DNA of 40,020 nucleotides from Promethearchaeota archaeon (GTDB lineage Archaea; Asgardarchaeota; Lokiarchaeia; Sigynarchaeales; SOKP01), in NCBI GenBank assembly GCA_030620005.1, contig JAUXAJ010000010.1, forward strand, positions 1 to 40,020, read 5' to 3'. The notes below the pieces were generated by a model. It was given only the letters and a program-made list of their open reading frames with translations. It was not told the DNA's origin and ran no database searches. Shown one piece after another: positions 8,983 through 17,020 of this stretch (position 1 is the first letter of the stretch; each line of letters starts with the position of its first letter). The position numbers were made by a program, and so were the translations under genes.

Positions 8983-9018
8983 GATTGCATCTTGAAAATG
9001 CAATCGTTAATTTTTTTT
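8983..9018 (+). terminator. Hairpin followed by T8 (terminator-like)
   Basis: GATTGCAT at 8983-8990 and ATGCAATC at 8998-9005 form a perfect 8-bp stem with a 7-base loop, followed by eight T at 9011-9018 on the plus strand. No plus-strand gene ends just upstream. It could be the end of an unannotated short transcript or a regulatory dyad rather than a gene terminator. Confidence 0.35.
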
Positions 9019-9229
9019 CAAATTGTATTATACAACTACTCTAAAATTTGAAAATTATAAAAAATCAAAATTTAAATAAGTAATTTTTAAGATAGACCTT
9101 TAATCGCAAGAAATCAGAATTTTTCATATTTTTTAGATTGAAGGATAATAGATCTTTTAGATTTGGAAAAAGTTTATGATCAAATCATCTCAATAACGCC
9201 CAATTAAAAACGCGATAGATTTTTTTTCT

Positions 9230-9243
9230 TTAAATATATAAAA
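9230..9243 (+). promoter_or_regulatory. TATA-like box before the TFIIB-like gene
   Basis: TTTAAATATATAAA is an archaeal-type TATA element. The gene downstream has a good AAAGGAG ribosome site at 9305-9311, 11 bases before its ATG, so the leader would be roughly 50 bases. Confidence 0.45.
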
Positions 9244-9322
9244 CTACCTTATGTTACATGTTAACAAAAACCAACACTACAAATAAAAAATATAAACATG
9301 ATAAAAAGGAGTTATAAAAAGA

Positions 9323-9882
9323 ATGACGTTAAATTCTTGTACAGTTTTTTATGAAAAGGTTTCGAATTTTGAAGAATTAAGGTGTGATGTGTGCAATTCG
9401 ATCAACATTAAAGAAACTATGGAAGGGTATGTTTGCGGTGATTGTGGGATCGTGTTGGAAATCCAAAAACTCCAATACAATAAGCCAATTAATCCCAAAA
9501 TCTTACAATCTGCTGTACTTAACATTACTCACATAGGTTCGAAACGAGAACGATTCGTAAACCATCACTCCGTTAAGCTAGGCTACATGCAAAAATTGCA
9601 GTTAATAAAGGCTCACGAAAAAGAAGTGTTGGATAGAGCTATTAGCGAAACGAACAGGATCTTGCTCGTTATTATAGCGTGATTAAAGATAATAAAGGCA
9701 GTCAAAAATGCTTTTCCTTGGAGGCTCAAAGCCCAATAGGAAAAATCGCACAATCAATGAAATCAAAAAATGCGAATCCACAAGCACGAGATGAATTATA
9801 TCTTAATCTCAGCGTGTTAAGTTGTTTTAAACACAAAGACCCTCCAGAAACGAGAAGATATTGTATATCTTCAGCGGAATGA
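9323..9882 (+). pseudogene. TFIIB-like zinc-ribbon protein, frameshifted
   Basis: The first frame (9323-9682) opens with a TFIIB-type zinc ribbon: Cys21-x2-Cys24 and Cys38-x2-Cys41 in the context EGYVCGDCGIVL, which recruits RNA polymerase in archaeal TFB proteins. The frame runs out near 9660 after AISETNRI. A +1 switch gives LARYYSVIKDNKGSQK and continues to 9882 with protein-like sequence containing SPIGKIAQSM. Two full cyclin repeats, as in normal TFB (about 300 residues), are not visible. I read this as one gene of about 185 codons broken by a frameshift, either a diverged TFB paralogue or a decayed gene. The strong ribosome site and TATA box are still present. Confidence 0.6.
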
Positions 9883-10227
9883 ACAATAGCATGGGAATTA
9901 GTCTTGTTTTGATGTGGTTTATAGATTAATTAAGTTCATTTAAGGTCGATTTTAATTATCTAAGTTCAAATACATTTTGATTAGGCAATAATCACTTTTC
10001 AAAATTCAGTGATAAGTTTCAATTTAATTTCTTGAGTTTTTTGAACGATTATTATTAAAATAATCTTTAATTGCTTTTCCTAGTTCCTCCATTAAACTTG
10101 GCTTGTTCTCATCATTTATTTGTATCAACTCGGGATCGTTATAAATAAGATCTAACCCCCAAATAATCGAATCTGTTAAAAACTTATCTTTTTAAAAGAC
10201 GATAAAAAAATTAAAGTAAAGGAGGTA
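9883..10227. other. 345-base gap holding one minus-strand remnant
   Basis: Apart from the remnant at 10024-10191 this stretch shows only AT-rich sequence, and a strong AAAGGAGGT ribosome site at its right end (about 10218-10226). Confidence 0.5.
10024..10191 (-). pseudogene. 3' remnant of an unrecognised gene
   Basis: The minus strand reads through about 55 codons, starting directly after an in-frame TAA and with no start codon: DKFLTDSIIWGLDLIYNDPE, then LMEELGKAIKDYFNNNRSK and a stop. The composition is that of a soluble helical protein C-terminus. I do not recognise the family. It fits the pattern in this window of surviving gene 3' ends. Confidence 0.4.
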
Positions 10228-10833
10228 ATGAATGGAAGAGAATTTGAACATGTTTATAATGGTCGGATAGAAAAACTGATCGTCGGAGAAGGGGGAATAC
10301 CCCTTTATCCCACCATATCCATGGAAGGCCGCAATCTTATTTTAAACCTACCTTTTCAAGTCACGGAAAAGGCTTGTTCGAAAGAATCTCCCGGAGTGGA
10401 GGTTGGAGTAGACCTTGGTTTGAAGGATTTTGGCGCTTGTTCCGTGGGACGGGGTGAGACCGAACACGCGAGGTTTTTCCTGGACGGCAAGACTTTTGAT
10501 ATGAAATTCAGCAATGAGAAAGAAACATTCGTTTATCGAGATAGATTTGCCCAAGATTTTGATATTCTTCGAGAGATCGCCTTTAATAAAAGAAAAATCA
10601 AGGATATTAAGAAGGATCTCAGGATCAAGCATCATCTTGGTAAGGGTGTTTCCGTTAACATCACGCCCGAAAAAGAAAGAGAAGAACTAACGCACTTAAG
10701 CGAGAGAAACGCGGTTTTAAGAAAAGGTCTTAAATGCAAGTGCACTAACATAAAATTGCGCCTTTCCAGGCTCAGAGCCGAGCAGCCGTATACGCATATT
10801 ACTGGGACCCAAGAAAGCAGAAATTATTCATAG
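10228..10833 (+). pseudogene. tnpB: Truncated TnpB (IS200/IS605 OrfB-type RNA-guided nuclease)
   Basis: The frame carries the RuvC-I region of TnpB, GVEVGVDLGLKDFGACSVG with the catalytic aspartate at residue 62, preceded by a strand segment (SMEGRNLILNLPF) typical of the part just upstream. The basic helical stretch after it (RKIKDIKKDLRIK) also fits. Only about 60 residues precede RuvC-I, where TnpB usually has well over 100. Homology stops near residue 187 (LRLSRLRAE), so the RuvC-II glutamate, zinc ribbon and RuvC-III aspartate are missing. After about 10785 an adjacent frame encodes a short hydrophobic peptide ending at 10898, probably foreign. No TnpA and no clear element ends were seen. 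It is inactive and IS-derived. The perfect ribosome site sits only 2-6 bases from two alternative ATGs. Confidence 0.75.
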
Positions 10834-11102
10834 GATCTTTAGTTCTAGTTAATATAATACTTCTAATTGTCTTTGCGGGAATCTTACAGACTATTTGATC
10901 GAATTTTTATTATTATCTCTATTTTTTTCTTTAAATTTTTAGAATTGTGTTAATCAGTTTACTCGCTGTTTGTATTTTTCCTTATATAGTGTTTTTAGAT
11001 TTGAAAATTAATTTGTAATGAAATAAAAGGATAACCTTTTTTAACGAAATTAGAGAAATAATAATCAAGTGGATTTTATTAAAAGTTAATGAGGTAAATG
11101 AC

Positions 11103-11927
11103 ATGGATTTAAACATTAATTCGACTTTAAAATTAATTAATGGAATAGAGATTCCTATATTAGGATTAGGTACTTGGATGCTTACTGGAAACGGTGCTTA
11201 TCAATCTGTAAAGTGGGCCCTTGAATCTGGGTATAGACTCATTGACACGGCGACGATATACGGTAATGAAAGAAAAGTTGGTCAAGCAATTAACGATAGC
11301 GGTATTCCAAGAGAAGAAATATTCGTTACGACTAAGGTTTGGAACGACGATCAAGGATATGACAATACTATTTCTGCTTTTGAAAAAAGTCTCAAAAGAT
11401 TAAAACTATCATATATTGATCTATATCTTATTCATTGGCCTGTTACTGGTCTCCGAAGAGAAACTTGGAAGGCTCTTGAAAAAATTTACGAAGATGGTAA
11501 AACTCGAGCAATTGGAGTAAGTAATTATACAATTAACCATTTAATAGAACTTCTTTATACTACTTCAAACATTCCTACCGTAAATCAAGTTGAATTTTCG
11601 CCGTTCTTATTTCAAAAAGATTTGTTGGAGTATTGTAATTCTCGTAATATAATTTTAGAAGCTTATTGTCCCTTAACTCGAGCGAGAAAATTAGATCATC
11701 CGTTATTAAAGACAATAGGAAAAAAGCACGATAAAAGTCCGGCTCAAGTGCTAATTCGCTGGGGGTTACAACACGGTCTTATTGAAATACCAAAATCATC
11801 CCTAAAGGAACATATTCATGAAAACGCAAATGTTTTTGATATTAAATTAGACGACGATGACATGAATTCCCTCGATATTTTAAACGAGGATTTTCGCGTG
11901 GCTGACGATCCAAATACATGGGAATGA
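11103..11927 (+). CDS. Aldo/keto reductase
   Basis: A 274-residue NAD(P)H-dependent carbonyl reductase with the complete catalytic tetrad: Asp48 and Tyr53 in GYRLIDTATIYGNE, Lys78 in TTKVW, and His111 in LYLIHWP. The cofactor-binding segments AIGVSNY and IPKSS are also present, and length is normal for the TIM-barrel family (AKR class of 2,5-diketogluconate reductase type). A GAGGT site lies 6 bases ahead of the ATG. It stands alone between decayed genes, so no pathway can be inferred from neighbours. The substrate is unknown, and sugar aldehydes or small ketones are usual for the group. Confidence 0.92.
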   Translation: MDLNINSTLKLINGIEIPILGLGTWMLTGNGAYQSVKWALESGYRLIDTATIYGNERKVGQAINDSGIPREEIFVTTKVWNDDQGYDNTISAFEKSLKRLKLSYIDLYLIHWPVTGLRRETWKALEKIYEDGKTRAIGVSNYTINHLIELLYTTSNIPTVNQVEFSPFLFQKDLLEYCNSRNIILEAYCPLTRARKLDHPLLKTIGKKHDKSPAQVLIRWGLQHGLIEIPKSSLKEHIHENANVFDIKLDDDDMNSLDILNEDFRVADDPNTWE

Positions 11928-11976
11928 GAATCTTTTTTTTTAGAGTGAATTTTCACAACAATAACATACGAGAGTT

Positions 11977-12117
11977 TTAAACCCATCCTACACCCATAAG
12001 CAACCCTTTATAATCAACAATCTCCACTTTAGATAGACCCGCATTAATTAGTTCGTCTTTAAGCGATATACTCGAAAAAATTCGATTTTCAATAGACGGC
12101 CGATACATGGCAAGACC
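11977..12117 (-). pseudogene. C-terminal remnant, possibly of a class I SAM methyltransferase
   Basis: An open minus-strand stretch of about 46 codons directly follows a TAA and lacks a proper start. It reads LAMYRPSIENRI, SLKDELINAGLSKVEIVDY, GLLMGVGWV and stop. The pattern 'LKDEL..AGLSKVEIVDYKG' resembles the last helix and strand of UbiE-like methyltransferases, a weak match made from memory. The rest of the 11928-12309 gap shows nothing coding. Confidence 0.4.
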
Positions 12118-12309
12118 TTAATCTCTAAGGATTTTTAAAATGTTCTCGATTAATTATCTTGATTACAAATCTAGTTAATGGCGTAGAGTCAATCAGTATA
12201 TCATTCTGATTAAAATTTAATTTTCAAAAAAAATGGAGAAAAAATGATGTTTAAATCTTTAATAGAGGCATAACAAAAGCTCTGTAGAAAGCAATATAAG
12301 TGCAAAAAT

Positions 12310-12693
12310 ATGTTCAAATCACTGGTTATTCTAAATAAAAGCGGGATTCCATTAATTAGATTAGGAGATGAGTTTGTAATAGAGAATGACCTAGAAGGAT
12401 GTTTTTTATCTGTCGTTACAATGCTTACGAAAGAGTATTTTAACTCTGAATTAAATCAAATAATGACAAGTAAGAACCGCATATTAATAAAAAGGTCAAA
12501 TAATTGCATAGGATATGTCGTTTTGAATGGAACAGATAAAATCGGTATTAGTATTGCAATTAAAGAATTATCACGGTTGTTAAATCACATTGAATCTGTC
12601 TTTTTTAAAGATAAAACCATATATAACCCTTCAAATGAGATACGAACGATCTTAACTCAAAATTTAAGTAATTTTGTTGAGGAAGTGTGTTAA
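12310..12693 (+). CDS. Small Roadblock/longin-like protein
   Basis: A 127-residue protein beginning MFKSLVILNKSGIPLIRLG, an opening strand-turn-strand like that of the many small Roadblock/LC7 or longin-type proteins in Asgard genomes, which are thought to interact with small GTPases. It continues with a helix, two or three strands (NRILIKRSNNCIGYVVLNG) and a C-terminal helix pair. About 60 bases upstream another in-frame-looking start encodes MFKSLIEA before a stop, which may be a partial duplication of the start region. The assignment is from fold pattern, not from a diagnostic motif. No GTPase gene is in this window. Confidence 0.5.
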   Translation: MFKSLVILNKSGIPLIRLGDEFVIENDLEGCFLSVVTMLTKEYFNSELNQIMTSKNRILIKRSNNCIGYVVLNGTDKIGISIAIKELSRLLNHIESVFFKDKTIYNPSNEIRTILTQNLSNFVEEVC

Positions 12694-12881
12694 TAGATAC
12701 TGTTAATTATTTTTTTAAGTTAAAAAAATCGACGGAAAGTCCATAAAAGGCTCTAAATAAGGTCCAAAATCTAAAAAGAAGTAATCATCTTGGAATACTC
12801 GAAAAAAAGGATTAAGTCTTCATTTTATAGGCGAATAAAACTAATACAAAATTTTACAAACAAACAATAATTGAAAATAGT

Positions 12882-13349
12882 ATGAATACTATAGTAGTGT
12901 TTTATTCCAGGAAAGGGACGACAAAAAAGGTAGGAGAATTAATCGCCAAGGAATTAAATTGTGATGTCGAAGAAATTTTTAATACTAAAAAAAGAACGGG
13001 ACTTATAGGTTGGCTAAAAAGTGGTAGAGACGCCATGAGAGGAAGTTTAACCACCCTTGAAAAAATTGATAAAGATGTAGGCTCTTACGATTTAATTATT
13101 ATCGGAACTCCAATTTGGTCTCGTCGAATGTCAACACCTATTAAAACGTTCATTTCTGAAAATAAGAGCAAGTTTAAAAGTGTAGCATTTTTCGCCACTG
13201 AGGGGAGTAAAGGTGGACCTCAAGCATTTGAAGGAATGACTGAATTATGCGGCAAAGAACCTAAATCCACGCTTGAAATTAATAAGAAGGACATGAAAAA
13301 AGGAGTATATGTAGAGAAAGTTAATGAATTTGTTCAAAAACTTCGATGA
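12882..13349 (+). CDS. Flavodoxin-like protein
   Basis: A 155-residue FMN-binding electron-transfer domain. The phosphate-binding loop is YSRKGTTKKV (about residues 8-17), the second loop is GTPIWSRRMSTPIKTF, and the third is FFATEGSKGG, all in the order and spacing of short flavodoxins. The typical aromatic residue that stacks on FMN may be the tryptophan of PIW. It has no signal or membrane segment. It stands alone, and partners are unknown. Confidence 0.9.
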   Translation: MNTIVVFYSRKGTTKKVGELIAKELNCDVEEIFNTKKRTGLIGWLKSGRDAMRGSLTTLEKIDKDVGSYDLIIIGTPIWSRRMSTPIKTFISENKSKFKSVAFFATEGSKGGPQAFEGMTELCGKEPKSTLEINKKDMKKGVYVEKVNEFVQKLR

Positions 13350-13452
13350 AGTGTTCATTCAGTTTTCCCTTTTTTTTTATAAAGTTTCAAAAAATTTTCT
13401 CTCTCATCTAATATAAATTCTCTAAATACTAACAATTCTTGGTGCGATATAT

Positions 13453-13671
13453 ATGAAATTAACACAAAATCAAGATCTAGAATGGAAAAATGATTGGAAA
13501 ACTATCACAGAAATTTTTAAAACTATTGATAGACTGAAAACTCAATTTAAACAACTTGATGTGTCGTATTTGCGTGAAGTCCAGCAAAAAATCCTTGTTT
13601 TAAACTTAGAGAAATACGCCTGGTCCTTACAAAATTATATAATTGAGAAATACTCTCGAGAAAAAATTTAA
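13453..13671 (+). CDS. Small hypothetical protein
   Basis: A 72-residue, charged, mostly helical protein (DWKTITEIFKTIDRLKTQF and YLREVQQKILVLNLEKY), with no recognisable motif. It follows a TATA-like stretch and has a clean ATG. The amphipathic helices could form a coiled coil or a small dimer. Function unknown, and it could also be a remnant. Confidence 0.45.
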   Translation: MKLTQNQDLEWKNDWKTITEIFKTIDRLKTQFKQLDVSYLREVQQKILVLNLEKYAWSLQNYIIEKYSREKI

Positions 13672-13716
13672 TTTTTTTTTTCTTAACATCTTTTATATAA
13701 AATTAATCAATATTGA

Positions 13717-13917
13717 AGAAGAATTGGATTTTCTTCAGAAATTGTAGAAGCATCCGAAACTCAACCTACATCTGCATTATTCGGCATTCAATTACATTCT
13801 GGATTAATTCATGCCATTTTCTTGGGTATTGGTCTCCTTGCTTTTTGGTAATTCTATGACATTACTCCAGAAAAATCTAAAGAAATTAAGGAAAAACTGA
13901 AAGAACTAGGCTTTTAA
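13717..13917 (+). pseudogene. 3' remnant of a GPH-type transporter with an internal stop
   Basis: From 13717 the plus strand reads EIVEASETQPTSALFGIQLH, then a hydrophobic helix AIFLGIGLLAFW, an in-frame TAA, FYDITPEKSKEIKEKLKEL and a stop at 13915-13917. The arrangement (TQ...LLGI.L helix, then a short charged tail ending in KEKLKELGF) is that of the last membrane helix and tail of GPH symporters, as in the intact gene at 5768. It starts directly after a TGA, so only the last tenth of the gene survives. Confidence 0.6.
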
Positions 13918-13971
13918 GGTTTAAGTTATAAAATATTATAAAATAAAAAACGTTTTTATATAGTGATTAGA

Positions 13972-14763
13972 ATGCGGATATTAAAAGGAAGAATTATTGA
14001 CGGAACGGGAAGTGGTCCTATAGACAAAGGTCTTGTTATGGTTGAAGGTAATAAAATTGAACAGGTCTGTAAAGAGAATGAATTCACAATTCCTGATAAA
14101 GCAGAAATCATAGAAATAAAGAACGGTAGCATAATGCCGGGCTTTATCGAACAACACGTGCATTTAGGTATAGGTACAGTAGACGTACAAAAAATGTTTG
14201 AGATTACGATACAAGAGAGGACCTGTCAAGCGATCTACGACATGCAGAAATTAATCGAAGCGGGTTTTACGAGTGTCCGAGAACCTGGAGGTTTTGCGTA
14301 CTTATTGAAAGAACCAATTGACAAAGGGCTAATAAAGGGCACTAGAATTTGTTCTGCCGATGGAATCACTCAGACTGGAGGCCACTTAGATATTTATCAA
14401 AAATATCCTCGAGAATGGCTTGAACAAGGTGCGAGTAGTGGGGGGCTAATTTTTGCAGATGGAAAAGAAGAAGTCCGAAAAGCCTCGCGAAAATCGTTTC
14501 GAAACGGATCTGAATTTCTCAAAATCTTTACTACCGGAGGAATTACATCACAAGGAGATATAAATACAGATTGTCAATATAGTTTAGAAGAAATCAAAAC
14601 TTTTGTTGAAGAAGCGAAAATGCATAATACTTATGTATCTGCTCATGCCCAAGGAACCGCAGGGATTAAAAACGCCTTGTTGGAAAAATCAAAAAGCACA
14701 TTCAATAACATTACTGAAGTAAAATCTTTTTTTTTTTTCTTTTCTCCCTACCATTTTTTTTAG
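13972..14763 (+). pseudogene. Metal-dependent amidohydrolase, 3' truncated
   Basis: The N-terminal 240 residues are a good amidohydrolase (imidazolonepropionase / Xaa-Pro dipeptidase-like): the beta-sandwich start RIIDGTG, the metal ligands HVH within PGFIEQHVHLG, the presumed carbamylated lysine in FLKIFTTGG, and the ligand histidine in SAHAQGTAGIKNALL. Family members run to about 400 residues, with a second metal histidine and a catalytic aspartate in the missing part. Homology stops near 14685, and the frame then runs through an unrelated tail into a poly-T tract (FFFFF). The ATG at 13972 is preferred over the upstream GTG at 13963. Without the last ligands it should be inactive. Confidence 0.8.
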
Positions 14764-14814
14764 AATTTTGAAATAGTTAACAATCTCGATAGAAACTATC
14801 GAACCTCAAAAAAT

Positions 14815-15858
14815 TCATCCTCTTACTGCATTAAAGAGTGCTTCTACATTTTTTGGAGGGATATCTGGAAGAATTGCTTCGTGGCTGGGTGAAACAATTA
14901 AACCTGTTGGGAAAATGCTTATTAGCTCGAGTACCTGTTTCCTAACTTGGTCAGGATTTCCAAACACCAACAATTCTTGAGCATCTACACCCCCACAAAA
15001 CGAAACTTTATCCCCAAAAGATCTTTTTAACCTATAGGGTTCCATTTTTGAAGCTAGAGCTTGGATTGGATGGATGGCATCGACTCCAATCTTAATTAAT
15101 TCAGAAATCGTTTCAAATACTGAACCACAAGAATGGTAAATAACTTTTAATCCATAACTTTTAGCTTGATCAACTAGTTTTTTTGCGCCTGGCATTGCGA
15201 AAGTTCTTATATTCTCTGGAGAGAGCATAAGCCTTTTTTGGCCTCCAAAGTCGTTTCCAATAAGAACTGCATCGACCATTTTTCTCGTTGCTTCGTAAAA
15301 AATCTTGTTAGCTTTTAGATAGAAATCAACGATTCTCTCGTGAACTGCATTAAATATGTCTGGATGCCGAAGCATTTTAACGAAAGCTTTTTCCATTCCA
15401 AAAGCCGAATAAATATCTTGGAAATGTGTTGACCAAAGAACCCCCATTACTGCATAATCGTCAGGTACAGCTTCTACCACTTCTCTACATGCTTCTGGAT
15501 CCATGTGTTCGGTAGGATCGGGCCAATCAAAAGCGTTAATGTCGTCCTTAAGAGAATCAACATAGTCTTCGAGAAGAGTCATGTAAAAAAGACCGAATAC
15601 CACGTGTTCCATGCGAAATTTAGCAACGACTGCAACGAGAATGATTATACCTACATACATGATGGTCCAGTTAATCTGAGGACCAATAATGTCAATAAGA
15701 TTCACATTATTATAAACAATGAAATGCTCATACCATCCGTATAACATAGAATAAACAGTTGCAGCAATAAAAACTCTGATCAAACATTTTTTATATATCT
15801 CTTTATCTCTATCAATAGTGATTGAGCGTTTTAAAAAGATGTGTATAAATTGTCTCAT
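14815..15858 (-). CDS. Chimera: membrane-protein N-terminus fused to a URO-D-type methyltransferase
   Basis: Residues 1 to about 100 match the start of the neighbouring 225-residue membrane protein almost segment for segment (KRSITIDRD / KRPITINKD; AATVYSMLYGWYEHFIV / AASIYSVIYGIYEYFIV; INWTIMYV / VNWAIMYI). From about residue 106 (FDWPDPTEHMDPEACREVV) the sequence is a URO-D/MtaA-like fold with the characteristic YHSCGSVFETISELIKIGVDAIHPIQ region and a glycine-valine-aspartate strand (CGGVDAQELL). Such enzymes usually bind a methyl-corrinoid or porphyrinogen, and the usual first 100 residues are missing. The join is in frame near 15550. It looks like the product of a deletion that fused a second copy of the membrane gene to a methyltransferase gene. 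Function of the hybrid is doubtful. Confidence 0.75.
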   Translation of the reverse strand: MRQFIHIFLKRSITIDRDKEIYKKCLIRVFIAATVYSMLYGWYEHFIVYNNVNLIDIIGPQINWTIMYVGIIILVAVVAKFRMEHVVFGLFYMTLLEDYVDSLKDDINAFDWPDPTEHMDPEACREVVEAVPDDYAVMGVLWSTHFQDIYSAFGMEKAFVKMLRHPDIFNAVHERIVDFYLKANKIFYEATRKMVDAVLIGNDFGGQKRLMLSPENIRTFAMPGAKKLVDQAKSYGLKVIYHSCGSVFETISELIKIGVDAIHPIQALASKMEPYRLKRSFGDKVSFCGGVDAQELLVFGNPDQVRKQVLELISIFPTGLIVSPSHEAILPDIPPKNVEALFNAVRG

Positions 15859-15887
15859 GATGATTGATTATCTTGATTCGTTTCTTT

Positions 15888-16565
15888 TTATTCATTTATT
15901 AATTTCCACTCGTTTTTGGCGAGTAGAACTATGATATAAATGTATGATATGGTTGGAATCGTCGTGAGACAGATAATTGCTAATAAATCCGTCCCCAAAG
16001 CACCAGCAATAATCGCTAAGAAGAATGGTTCCCAGATTAATGCTGCAATCCGCCCAGCTTTTGCACTTTTATATGAAGTTATGTAATAAAGAATAATCAC
16101 CGCATATCCTGGAATGTAATAGAAAGGAACATAGGGCCAAAATGGAATTGCCCAACCCAGTCCACCTAACACTCTATAAGAAGCTATAGTGCTATCCCAC
16201 CAATTTCCTGCAGGAAAAGGATATTCTCCCTTGTCCACCCACTTGCAAAACCAAAAGATTACGTCTTCAAACACTGCCATGTAAAACCAGCCCATTATCG
16301 TTTGTTCAACGCTACCCCGCGTTGCTAATGCTACTACAAGGATCACGCATATGTACATTATTGCCCAGTTTACTACAACACTGCCTAAAACATCTACTAA
16401 TCTGATATAATTCAAAACTATGAAATATTCGTAAATTCCATAAATTACAGAATAGATACTTGCAGCGACAAATCCTCGCAATACGATTTTTTTATGCGCT
16501 CTATCATCCTTGTTTATAGTTATAGGACGCTTCAAGAAAAGCTCTTTAATTTTTTTTTTTAGCAT
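15888..16565 (-). CDS. Integral membrane protein of unknown function
   Basis: A 225-residue protein with five or six hydrophobic segments (VAASIYSVIYGIYEYFIVL, VNWAIMYICVILVVALA, the tryptophan-rich loop around WFYMAVFEDVIFWF, then three further helices near the C-terminus). A basic N-terminal tail precedes the first segment. No catalytic motif is recognised. Its first 100 residues are duplicated at the start of the downstream chimeric gene, 29 bases away, so two tandem paralogues were once present. Proteins of this type may carry a carotenoid- or lipid-related function, but nothing in the sequence proves it. Confidence 0.7.
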   Translation of the reverse strand: MLKKKIKELFLKRPITINKDDRAHKKIVLRGFVAASIYSVIYGIYEYFIVLNYIRLVDVLGSVVVNWAIMYICVILVVALATRGSVEQTIMGWFYMAVFEDVIFWFCKWVDKGEYPFPAGNWWDSTIASYRVLGGLGWAIPFWPYVPFYYIPGYAVIILYYITSYKSAKAGRIAALIWEPFFLAIIAGALGTDLLAIICLTTIPTISYIYIIVLLAKNEWKLINE

Positions 16566-17020
16566 TAACTTTATTTTCCCACAATTAGGTTTAATCCAGT
16601 TAGTAATTGGAATTTTTTAATATTCTTTAATTTATTCAATTGCATATAACTTTACTCTTCTGCCATATTTACTTGTTTTAGTCCTGATTTTAGTTTTAAA
16701 AACTATTTGAAAATTTGTAGTTTTATAATAGAAGAAAACGACAATTTATTAGGTTCATGCTCTGCTTTGTTGGTAAATAGGATAACTTAATAAATAATTG
16801 TAAATATTTAGTTTTTTGATCTAATCTCTAATCAAAATTATTAATCGTTAAAAGCAATATACAATTATAAATTTTTCGATTTTTAAAATAAAATGAAGCA
16901 ACTACGTTCTAATTTTTATTTTATTACGCTATTTCTCTCATCATGACCTAAAAACGATCCTATTATCCACTAAGATAAAAAGTCAAATTAATGGCGGAAA
17001 TCAAGACCGGAAACATTAGT
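16566..17020. other. 455-base AT-rich gap
   Basis: Nothing coding seen on either strand. The base composition shifts to a higher GC from about 16990, where the left flank of the IS66-type element probably begins. No clear terminal inverted repeat could be paired with the other side. Confidence 0.45.

Larger units (their letters stand above)
8761..9322. other. 562-base AT-rich gap without a gene
   Basis: No coding frame is supported here. It separates the divergent GH110-like and TFIIB-like genes and should hold both promoters. Visible content is a hairpin followed by a T-run (8983-9018) and a TATA-like box at 9230-9243. The rest is low-complexity A/T sequence. Confidence 0.6.

Noticed and set aside
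8761..9322. AT-rich gap as a replication origin
   Set aside because: No repeated origin-recognition boxes and no Orc1/Cdc6 gene nearby. High AT is normal for gaps in this genome.
14733..14762. Poly-T/TTTTTC tract at the end of the amidohydrolase as a terminator
   Set aside because: It is translated as a run of phenylalanine in a truncated gene. No stem precedes it, and it is more likely junction sequence.
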